This document shows, piece by piece, positions 1 to 6,353 of a stretch of DNA of 64,000 bases (its first letter is position 1; every line of letters starts with the position of its first letter). The stretch lies in the NCBI RefSeq assembly GCF_014168535.1, contig NZ_CP060007.1, positions 2,852,001 to 2,916,000 of the forward strand, written 5' to 3'. This DNA comes from Lacibacter sediminis. GTDB taxonomy: Bacteria > Bacteroidota > Bacteroidia > Chitinophagales > Chitinophagaceae. Made by a program: the position numbers and the translations under genes. A model generated the notes under the pieces. The model had not been told where the DNA came from. It did no database searches and saw only the letters and a list, made by a program, of their open reading frames with translations.

Positions 1-44
1 AATACCAGGCGTTAAATCAATAAGCCAGGTGTTCTCTCAACTTT

Positions 45-75
45 AAGGCTGTCGTTTTACGACAGCCTTTTTTTA
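45..75 (+). terminator. Intrinsic terminator of the gene upstream of the window
   Basis: A perfect 10-bp stem (45-54 with 60-69) closes a 5-nt loop and is followed by a run of T to about 75. It lies before the first gene, so it most likely ends transcription from a gene outside the window. Bases 1-44 hold no recognisable feature. Confidence 0.85.
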
Positions 76-104
76 TTACATTTAATAAACAGAATTAATA
101 AGAT

Positions 105-704
105 ATGTCATTGAAACTGAACCGTACAAGCTTTGGCGATCCGAAAAATACCGGCAACGTTTTAAATCGGGAAGAAGCATTTAAGCTGTTAAATGATTGG
201 GTGAAAAATGAACGCCTGCAACTTCACATGAAACAGGTTGGCCACCTCATGAAATGTTGGGCACAGGAAAAAGAAGGTTTACAGGAAGCTGATCAATGGC
301 GGTGGGAAATGGCTGGTTTATTACACGACGCAGATTGGGATCAATGGCCCGACCAGCATTGCAGCAAGATCATTGAAGAACTTGAAGCCAGGAATATTGA
401 CCCGGAGATCATACGGGCAATTGCGAGTCATGGACCAAATCATTTTGGTGTTGAGCCGGAAACAAGGATGGACAAGATGCTGTATGCTTTCGATGAATTA
501 AGCGGATTGATCCATGCATACAGTTTAATGCGACCGGAAGGTTATGCAGGCATGGAATTGAAAGGCGTTAAGAAACGATTGAAAGAAAAAAGCTTTGCGG
601 CAAATGTGAATCGTGAAGAAATTATGGATGCGTTAAACAGGGCAGGTGTCGATCTGGAAACTCTGGTGCCATTCATGATAGAGAGACAATCCAGTGTTAA
701 GTAG
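105..704 (+). CDS. HD-domain metal-dependent hydrolase family protein
   Basis: This 199-residue protein carries the ligand pattern of the HD superfamily: His41, the His74-Asp75 pair in LLHDADWD, His109 in ASHG and Asp130 in AFDELSG. HD proteins of this size are usually soluble phosphohydrolases acting on nucleotides or related substrates, but the substrate cannot be read from the sequence. There is no signal peptide or membrane segment. The gene stands alone, between a terminator at 45-75 and the palindromic patch that starts near 718. The N-terminal 20 residues look unstructured, so a later start is possible, although no better one is evident. Confidence 0.75.
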   Translation: MSLKLNRTSFGDPKNTGNVLNREEAFKLLNDWVKNERLQLHMKQVGHLMKCWAQEKEGLQEADQWRWEMAGLLHDADWDQWPDQHCSKIIEELEARNIDPEIIRAIASHGPNHFGVEPETRMDKMLYAFDELSGLIHAYSLMRPEGYAGMELKGVKKRLKEKSFAANVNREEIMDALNRAGVDLETLVPFMIERQSSVK

Positions 705-717
705 TCCCGTGCGGCTA

Positions 718-905
718 TTTAACATAAAAATTTGTTATAAGACTTCTCACCAACACGCTCTTATTTTACGCAGTATGTAGCTTTCTGACTTTTCGCCGTG
801 GGAAGCAAAACATAATGGCAAGGCGGGTGTGTTAGCTATGTTTTGCTTCCCACGGCGAATTGGAAGATTGCGGTTAGTGAGAACGTCTGATAACAGAATA
901 TTATG
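718..905. repeat. Nested imperfect palindrome, MITE-like or cassette-end-like
   Basis: The core is a perfect 23-bp inverted repeat (792-814 with 837-859) around a 22-nt spacer. Outside it, 733-754 pairs with 873-895 with two mismatches and one bulge. Pairing continues weakly outward to about 718 and 905. The whole element is close to 190 bp and could fold into a long cruciform or RNA hairpin. No transposase is nearby. It marks the left side of an AT-rich accessory patch. The remainder of the gene-free stretch from 705 to 1093 holds only a short hairpin near 1070-1098. Confidence 0.7.
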
Positions 906-1069
906 TCTAAACACATGGACTTGTGGAATCGGGTTTGTAAGTTTATCAAAGGCAAAACCGATTCGGATGGCTCACCAAAAACTCACAGGAAATAGGCCGT
1001 AGGCCTTGTGTATTAAAAGAAAAAACCACCGCTGTAACGATGGTTAAATAATATCGGCTGTCTTGGCCA

Positions 1070-1098
1070 GCCATAACAAAGTTAATGAATGTTATGGC
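1070..1098 (+). repeat. Small hairpin covering the start codon of the 52-residue ORF
   Basis: An 8-bp perfect stem (1070-1077 with 1091-1098) encloses a 13-nt loop. The ATG at 1094-1096 lies inside the right arm. If the message folds this way, the start codon would be partly hidden. The effect on translation is inference. Confidence 0.45.
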
Positions 1099-1252
1099 AA
1101 CATACTTGTTTATTCAATCAGTTTTACTATCTTTTTCCTTTGGTTTTTTTATAGCCGCCTTTATTTCGGCTTACACGAAAAATAAAAAGGTTAATGCCGA
1201 TATTTTTGATTCTAAAAGGATTGATAGTAGCGATAGGGATAATAATACCTAG
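1094..1252 (+). CDS. Possible 52-residue single-pass membrane protein
   Basis: ATG at 1094 opens a 52-codon frame. A hydrophobic stretch at about residues 4-27 is followed by Lys-rich sequence (KNKK) and a polar tail, which is what a small type I or II membrane protein would show. The frame overlaps the next gene by 59 bp, so the two could be translationally coupled. There is no recognised family. The call rests on the membrane-segment pattern and the tight overlap, and the frame could still be chance in an AT-rich patch. Confidence 0.4.
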   Translation: MATYLFIQSVLLSFSFGFFIAAFISAYTKNKKVNADIFDSKRIDSSDRDNNT

Positions 1253-1844
1253 TTATCAGTTAATAGTTAATAAAGAAAAAAAAGGGGTGCACCGAATCAA
1301 TGGATTTGGTTGGCTTTTGATTTGTTTTGCCATTTTAACGGGTTTAGTTAGCATAATCGAGGGTATTAGCAATAAAAATTCAAATAGGCCTATTTTGGAT
1401 GTTTTGACCTACGATAGACCTAATCCAATTCTAGTTAAAGACAGTCTTTTTGAAAGATACCAGTTTATCGCAAGCGTAGGAACTTTAACGGACGAAATGG
1501 CTTACAAAATAAAAGAGAAATTTGTTTTGATAAATGCCTTTAAAGGAGGTTATGTAATCGGTGGTTCTACAACAATTAATCAGGCAAATGAATCTATAAT
1601 TTTAGAAAAGCAGACTGCTCTTAGATTTTCATCCGAATTTTGGAATGACATTAGACAGCCAAAGACGGACTCTTGTTATTATTTCTTAAAAGTAGACTAT
1701 GAAAATGAAAGTGGTGACGAACAAAAGCCTTTAAGAAAAATATATGGCTTTACGCTGATGGATGTAAAAAAGCCTATTTATGAGGTTAATTCTCACACAT
1801 ACCAACTAATGAAGAAGATTCTTATAAAAGAAAATCAGTGGTGA
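1194..1844 (+). CDS. Membrane protein of unknown function with two N-terminal helices
   Basis: The 216-residue product has two hydrophobic helices (about residues 4-24 and 37-58) and then a roughly 155-residue soluble domain. That domain mixes charged and aromatic residues and I do not recognise it. The gene is AT-rich with many AAA and ATA codons, unlike the metabolic genes around it, which suggests it belongs to a transferred patch. It overlaps the 52-residue ORF upstream. A strong hairpin at 1857-1876 follows the stop. No function is proposed. Confidence 0.7.
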   Translation: MPIFLILKGLIVAIGIIIPSYQLIVNKEKKGVHRINGFGWLLICFAILTGLVSIIEGISNKNSNRPILDVLTYDRPNPILVKDSLFERYQFIASVGTLTDEMAYKIKEKFVLINAFKGGYVIGGSTTINQANESIILEKQTALRFSSEFWNDIRQPKTDSCYYFLKVDYENESGDEQKPLRKIYGFTLMDVKKPIYEVNSHTYQLMKKILIKENQW

Positions 1845-1854
1845 TAATAAGCAA

Positions 1855-1882
1855 CAAAAAAGCCCCAAACGGGGCTTTAAAT
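1855..1882. terminator. Bidirectional terminator between convergent genes
   Basis: AAAGCCCC and GGGGCTTT arms surround a short loop at about 1858-1878, with A-rich sequence on the left and T-rich sequence on the right. The hairpin sits between two convergent genes and can serve both. Confidence 0.8.
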
Positions 1883-1883
1883 A

Positions 1884-2075
1884 TTATTCAGCAGATGTAG
1901 TAGGGACAAAGTCGGCATTTTCTAAAGAAAGCCACTTTCCAACTTTTGACATTTTGACTTCTAAGTTAGAAAGACGTCTATCTATTGATTCTAAACTTTG
2001 GGCAACTTGTTCCATATTTGCCTCTATTGATAAGACAGAACGTAAAACTTGGGTGTTGATTTGCTCATTAGACAT
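1884..2075 (-). CDS. Small coiled-coil protein of unknown function
   Basis: The 63-residue product is dominated by heptad-like spacing of Leu, Ile and Val from about residue 8 to 46 (for example SLESIDRRLSNLEVKM), typical of a short coiled coil, followed by a polar tail. It has no signal peptide or membrane segment. Size and pattern resemble SlyX-like or phage-type small coiled-coil proteins, but no family signature is visible. It shares a terminator with the convergent membrane-protein gene and belongs to the AT-rich patch ending near 2290. Bases 2076-2303 hold no gene that I can support. Confidence 0.6.
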   Translation of the reverse strand: MSNEQINTQVLRSVLSIEANMEQVAQSLESIDRRLSNLEVKMSKVGKWLSLENADFVPTTSAE

Positions 2076-2303
2076 GGGCTAGAATTTAGAATTTAATATT
2101 TAAGCGTAACAGTTGTTTAGCAATATTAGTAAAAACTTTTTTTATAAAGGATGTTTGTATACATAAATAGACCAAAAATTTATAAAGGCTCTTTTACTCA
2201 AAAGTAAGGTTATTTTAAAGTTTAGTAATTCTGGTTATAGTTCCCACGAGTGGGCGGGCTTTTGGTGGCGGGGTGTTTAACATAATATTAATTATACGAA
2301 TAA

Positions 2304-3278
2304 TTATAGCCTAAAATATTCAAGCTCAGCGGCTAAGTCAAGGTGTGAATGTTGCTCCTGCAGGCGTTTTGCCAGTTCGTAATGCTTTTGCAGGAACTGT
2401 TTGTGAAGTTGTGATGTGGGATGAAACGGTTTATGATTTCGTGCAGTTACCAACTGGCGGATTTCTTTGATCAATTGTTTTGTGGGTTCAGTAAACGCAT
2501 AGTCTGAAAACTTTTCCATTACAAACTGCGTAGCGGCATAGTTCGGATGCGCCAGGTCAATATCATAGAAACGGTAATCACGCAATACATCGATCACAAG
2601 TTCATAAGCCGGGAAATAAAACAACCGGTCGAACTTATTCACCAGGTGATGTACCGTTTCCAGCAAACGGGCTTTGCTCCGGTTATTCTCAACCACACCG
2701 TCTCGCAAATGTCTTACCGGGCTGATGGTGAAAATGATCTTGAGCTTGGGGTTAAAATGAAACAACTGGTGAATGGTATTATCAAGCTCAGCTACCTGTT
2801 CGTCGATTGGAATAAGGTATTTGTCGAACCATTGCCCCGGTGCCTTGTGGCAGTTGGCCACAAAACGGCCATTATCCACCAGTTTGTAAACGAATGATGA
2901 CCCTAAAGTTATGATGAGCCAGTCGGCTTTTTTCAGGAATTGATGAGCCGTGTGTTGAGAGTTATTTATTCGCTCCAAAGCCTGTTTCTGATCCGGCTGT
3001 GAGAATTGACTGTGATGGCTCCAGCTTTGCCAAAGCTCGTTATAATGAAACAGATCGTCGCTGGTGTACTCTTTATCCTGTATATAAGAAACAAGATTAC
3101 GGCAAACACTTATTGGCTCAAACAGAATACCATTTGGATTTTGCAATACTTTGAATTTCAAATCACTAAGATTATTTCCAATATGCTCTGTAAAGCAGCT
3201 CCCGATCAATAAAACCGAGTGTTGGTGTGTTATGGGCGCCGGCAACGGCTTAATCTCAATAGTAGCGATCAGGTTCAT
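2304..3278 (-). CDS. GSCFA-domain protein
   Basis: The family signature GSCFTEHIGNNL lies at about residues 26-37, and further family-typical blocks follow (LIITLGSSFVY, FTISPVRH, and the late AHPNYAA). GSCFA proteins are SGNH-like putative hydrolases common in Bacteroidota, with unknown substrates. The product has 324 residues, no signal peptide and no membrane segment. Its ATG shares one base with the stop of the HMG-CoA lyase gene (TAATG), so translation is probably coupled. It is the last gene of a minus-strand run of three. Confidence 0.85.
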   Translation of the reverse strand: MNLIATIEIKPLPAPITHQHSVLLIGSCFTEHIGNNLSDLKFKVLQNPNGILFEPISVCRNLVSYIQDKEYTSDDLFHYNELWQSWSHHSQFSQPDQKQALERINNSQHTAHQFLKKADWLIITLGSSFVYKLVDNGRFVANCHKAPGQWFDKYLIPIDEQVAELDNTIHQLFHFNPKLKIIFTISPVRHLRDGVVENNRSKARLLETVHHLVNKFDRLFYFPAYELVIDVLRDYRFYDIDLAHPNYAATQFVMEKFSDYAFTEPTKQLIKEIRQLVTARNHKPFHPTSQLHKQFLQKHYELAKRLQEQHSHLDLAAELEYFRL

Positions 3279-4144
3279 TAGTTAAATATTTCACCGGCAA
3301 TCAGCAGGCTATTTTGCAAGGCTTGCGTATTCAGTTGCAGGCTGTTGGTTTCTTCAAAATATCCGATCATTTTTTCTGTATCCATATTACCCACCAGCTC
3401 GTCATCGGCCATGGGACACCCCCCAATTCCTTTTAATGCACCATCAAAACGCCTGCAACCGGCTTCGTAGGCAGCTGCCAGTTTCTCACGCCAGTTAACA
3501 CTTGTTGAATGAAGATGCACACCAATTTCTGTTTCGGGCAATTGATTCACTAAATAACCGGCCATTCGTTTCACTTGTTCAGCAGTAGCCAGTCCAACTG
3601 TATCAGCCAAAGAGATTGTTTCAATTCCCAACTCAACCAACTGCTCCGCATAACTGAAAACAATTTCTTCCGTCCATGGATCACCGTATGGATTACCAAA
3701 ACCCATAGACAGATAGACCACCAATTGCTTTTTATTCTTGATACAAAGTTCCTGGATCGCCTCTACCCTTTTGATCGATTCATTGATCGAACTATTTGTA
3801 TTCCGCTGCTGAAATGTTTCCGAAACGGAAAATGGGAACCCGAGATAATTGATCTCGTCAAACAAAACCGCATCTTCAGCTCCCCGTTCATTTGCAATGA
3901 TTGCCAATAGTTTCGACCTTGAATCTGCTAATTTAAGTTTAGGTATTACCTGGCTTGTATCGGCCATTTGCGGAATGGCTTTGGGTGAAACGAAACTGCC
4001 AAAGTCGATGGTATCAAAACCAACTTCCAATAATGCATTCAGATACCTGATCTTTTGCTCAGTAGGAATAAAGGTCTTCCAACCCTGCATAGCATCACGT
4101 GGACATTCAATAAGTTTAATGGATTGTTGCGCCATAACCGGCAC
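3278..4144 (-). CDS. Hydroxymethylglutaryl-CoA lyase family protein
   Basis: This 288-residue TIM-barrel enzyme of the HMGL-like family shows IECPRDAMQGW (metal-binding Asp17 after Arg16), GSFVSPKAIPQMAD, the HLHST metal-binding His pair, and GIGGCPMADDELVGN with the catalytic Cys near residue 241. HMG-CoA lyase splits HMG-CoA to acetyl-CoA and acetoacetate in leucine breakdown. The catalytic loop fits HMG-CoA lyase better than homocitrate or isopropylmalate synthases, and the short length also fits. A second ATG at 4135 is an alternative start. It lies 23 bp downstream of an HTH regulator gene and overlaps the GSCFA gene by one base. Confidence 0.85.
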   Translation of the reverse strand: MPVMAQQSIKLIECPRDAMQGWKTFIPTEQKIRYLNALLEVGFDTIDFGSFVSPKAIPQMADTSQVIPKLKLADSRSKLLAIIANERGAEDAVLFDEINYLGFPFSVSETFQQRNTNSSINESIKRVEAIQELCIKNKKQLVVYLSMGFGNPYGDPWTEEIVFSYAEQLVELGIETISLADTVGLATAEQVKRMAGYLVNQLPETEIGVHLHSTSVNWREKLAAAYEAGCRRFDGALKGIGGCPMADDELVGNMDTEKMIGYFEETNSLQLNTQALQNSLLIAGEIFN

Positions 4145-4167
4145 AAAATTAAGCGAAGTGAATGGTT

Positions 4168-5160
4168 TTAAACTTTTAATGCATTTACCTTCTCACGCAT
4201 GGCATTAAAGAAACGGTTACGGTCTTTCTCTCCCGTTGCGCTGATTTGAGTTGATCGACTAACCAGTGTAAAAAAATTGGCAAATGCTTTTTCATTAAAG
4301 CGGGGATCTTTTGTAATAAGATAACTCAACACATTGTAGGTAACGAAGGAAAGCTTCTCTTCATTTAATTCCAGAAGAATGGTATTACTGCCAATGATCA
4401 CTTCGTTTACATAAAACTGGAGTGGTGCCCGGTAAACGATATCCGGATCCCCGGGCATGAACTTGATCCCCTTTTCAACTTCCAACTCAATATGATCAAG
4501 ACATTTCTGGAAAGAATCAATAACGATATTCAAGTCTTCGGGGTGCTTAAAGTATCCGCCTTCTTTGTAATACTTTAATTGACTTAACGTACTGTTGATA
4601 CTCTCTGCGTTCCATAATTCCAGGGAAGGAATTTTATTATACTCACGGATAATCTCCTGACCAAGATGAAAGCAATCAAGCAAAGGAAACTCTTCAAGCG
4701 AAAACAATTTGCCTTTGTACTCCGGCATATCCTTAATTGTCTTGCTCCAGAAAAAAGTTTTAAAGGCCGCAATTTCAGGATAGAGATAAAAATGATAAAA
4801 CGTAATATCCTTACAGAAATAAAGCATCCGCTTACTTGCAAATGAGTTGAAATATTTCATGTATTCCAGCATTGCTTTCAGGTATTGATCAAACGAGATA
4901 CGTTCATCATTTATTTCAGGTGCACGAAAAACAACGAGCTCATTTTGTAATTGTAAAACCTGGTCAATTGATATTTTGAAATGATGACTGAGTGTTTTGA
5001 GTTCAGAAAGGGATACTTCCTTTTCGCCTCGTATGCGACGGTAGGCACTGTCGTTACTGATGTTAAGCAAATCTGCTACCTGGTCAACCAATGAAATATG
5101 AGATGGCAATGAAGTCTTAATGTACTGGAATAACAGTACCTGTGGGTGGTTCGTATCCAT
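4168..5160 (-). CDS. HTH (XRE-like) transcriptional regulator, Bacteroidota type
   Basis: Residues ~18-60 form a helix-turn-helix domain (VADLLNISNDSAYRRIRGEKEVSLSEL). A roughly 260-residue C-terminal domain follows, rich in aromatic and acidic residues and without catalytic motifs that I recognise. Proteins of this build are common orphan regulators in this phylum. I chose the ATG at 5160 (330 residues) because the HTH starts soon after; an in-frame ATG at 5187 would add nine residues. It is first in a run with HMG-CoA lyase and the GSCFA gene, and it diverges from an outer-membrane barrel gene. It may control either neighbour, which is inference. Confidence 0.7.
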   Translation of the reverse strand: MDTNHPQVLLFQYIKTSLPSHISLVDQVADLLNISNDSAYRRIRGEKEVSLSELKTLSHHFKISIDQVLQLQNELVVFRAPEINDERISFDQYLKAMLEYMKYFNSFASKRMLYFCKDITFYHFYLYPEIAAFKTFFWSKTIKDMPEYKGKLFSLEEFPLLDCFHLGQEIIREYNKIPSLELWNAESINSTLSQLKYYKEGGYFKHPEDLNIVIDSFQKCLDHIELEVEKGIKFMPGDPDIVYRAPLQFYVNEVIIGSNTILLELNEEKLSFVTYNVLSYLITKDPRFNEKAFANFFTLVSRSTQISATGEKDRNRFFNAMREKVNALKV

Positions 5161-5407
5161 AATCTCTGGTTTTTGGGTTTTCTGCAAACGAGTGACCGAT
5201 GATTTGCAGAAATTAATAATTACTAGTAAGATAGTCAGATTTTTCGCAAATCACAATACCGTGTTGAAGGTAGAAATGGCCGGTTTGTGGTATTAACCGC
5301 CAAATTGAAAAATGCACAGGTGTTAAGCAATTATGAAAGGCCTATCGACAGATGTAGGTTTGACATGTCAATTGACAATCTATCACTAACAATCAAAACC
5401 TAAAACA

Positions 5408-6073
5408 ATGAGAAAGATTCTACTCATCGCCGCAGTATTTTCATTCAGCTTGTTCAGAGCTTCTTCCCAGGTAAAATTTGGATTCAATGCCGGAATCTCA
5501 GTTTCAAATGCAGTTTCAAGAGACAAGGAAGAAAATGAAACCGAAATATCTGATCCTATTGCAGGTTTGAATATTGGTTTTGTAACGACTGTGCCCATAG
5601 GTAAAAACTTCTCTTTTGCGCCCGGATTAAATTTTGTTCAAAAAGGTGCAAAGCAGTCTGAGAGTTATGAATCTCTTGGAGCGGAAACTATAACCATTAA
5701 CTGGCAGGGCAGATTAAGTTGTCTCGAGTTACAGCTACCAATTCTTTATAATACAAATGGCGAAAAAGGCAAATTCTTTTTGGGAGCCGGCCCAACACTT
5801 TCATACGCAATAAGCGGAAAAAGTAAACTAAAAATAACCGGAGAGGAACAGGAGGACAGAAAATTAGATTTTGGCAATTCCAATGAGGATGATTTACGTC
5901 CCTTTGATATTGGGGCAAACGTATTAATTGGATATATGATCAACAAAGGATTCGTTGTATCTGCAAATTATAACATGGGATTATTAAACTTAACCCCTGG
6001 TGATGATGCAAAGGATATGTCCAACCGATTCGATTATTACTCATTGAAAATTGGTTGGATGATTGGCAAATAA
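5408..6073 (+). CDS. Outer-membrane beta-barrel protein (PorT-like)
   Basis: A signal peptide (MRKILLIAAVFSFSLFRASS, cleavage near Gln21) precedes a 200-residue domain with repeated amphipathic strands ending in aromatic residues (KFGFNAGIS, KFFLGAGPTLSY, DIGANVLIGY, YSLKIGWMIGK). This is the pattern of small outer-membrane barrels of the OMP_b-brl_2 type. The final strand ends close to the C-terminus, as expected for barrel insertion. It is transcribed away from the HTH regulator, 247 bp upstream. Function beyond an outer-membrane location is unknown. Confidence 0.75.
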   Translation: MRKILLIAAVFSFSLFRASSQVKFGFNAGISVSNAVSRDKEENETEISDPIAGLNIGFVTTVPIGKNFSFAPGLNFVQKGAKQSESYESLGAETITINWQGRLSCLELQLPILYNTNGEKGKFFLGAGPTLSYAISGKSKLKITGEEQEDRKLDFGNSNEDDLRPFDIGANVLIGYMINKGFVVSANYNMGLLNLTPGDDAKDMSNRFDYYSLKIGWMIGK

Positions 6074-6093
6074 AATCAAACAAAGAACACTAC

Positions 6094-6312
6094 ATGGAAC
6101 ACAACTTCAACCCAAATAAAGGCGATTATAAATATATCCTTGAAGAAGAACAACGCAAAGAGACCGGGGAAGCCCCAACTGCCCCGGCCTCATCAAATCA
6201 AAGTTTAAGCGCTCGTTTCTGGAACTGGCTTCTTGTTTTCTTCCTGAAACGTTCGAAACGAACGGATCAAATCAAAATCACTTTTCCTGTACTCTTTGAG
6301 TTTTTTTGCTAA
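6094..6312 (+). CDS. Small protein of unknown function with a C-terminal hydrophobic stretch
   Basis: ATG at 6094, 20 bp after the barrel gene stops, opens a 72-codon frame. The N-terminal half is polar and acidic (NKGDYKYILEEEQRKE), then comes an Ala/Pro/Ser linker and a hydrophobic segment around WNWLLVFFL followed by basic residues. It could be a tail-anchored membrane peptide. Position between two envelope genes on the same strand favours a real gene; the absence of a recognised family counts against it. Confidence 0.45.
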   Translation: MEHNFNPNKGDYKYILEEEQRKETGEAPTAPASSNQSLSARFWNWLLVFFLKRSKRTDQIKITFPVLFEFFC

Positions 6313-6353
6313 CCGCATCACCGCTACTATTATCACCAACTAAACCATTTACT

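Noticed and set aside
903..995. A 30-codon frame inside the gene-free stretch (MSKHMDLWNR...)
   Set aside because: It overlaps the end of the palindrome, has no hydrophobic or family pattern and is easily explained by chance.
717..1051. Possible integron attC site (ATTTAAC at 717-723 with GTTAAAT at 1043-1049)
   Set aside because: The 7-bp sites are complementary, but the 320-bp spacing is far longer than attC sites, and no integrase or second cassette is present.
6306..6353. Upstream ATG giving a 798-residue TonB receptor
   Set aside because: It places 16 polar residues before the signal peptide; the ATG at 6354 gives a normal signal.
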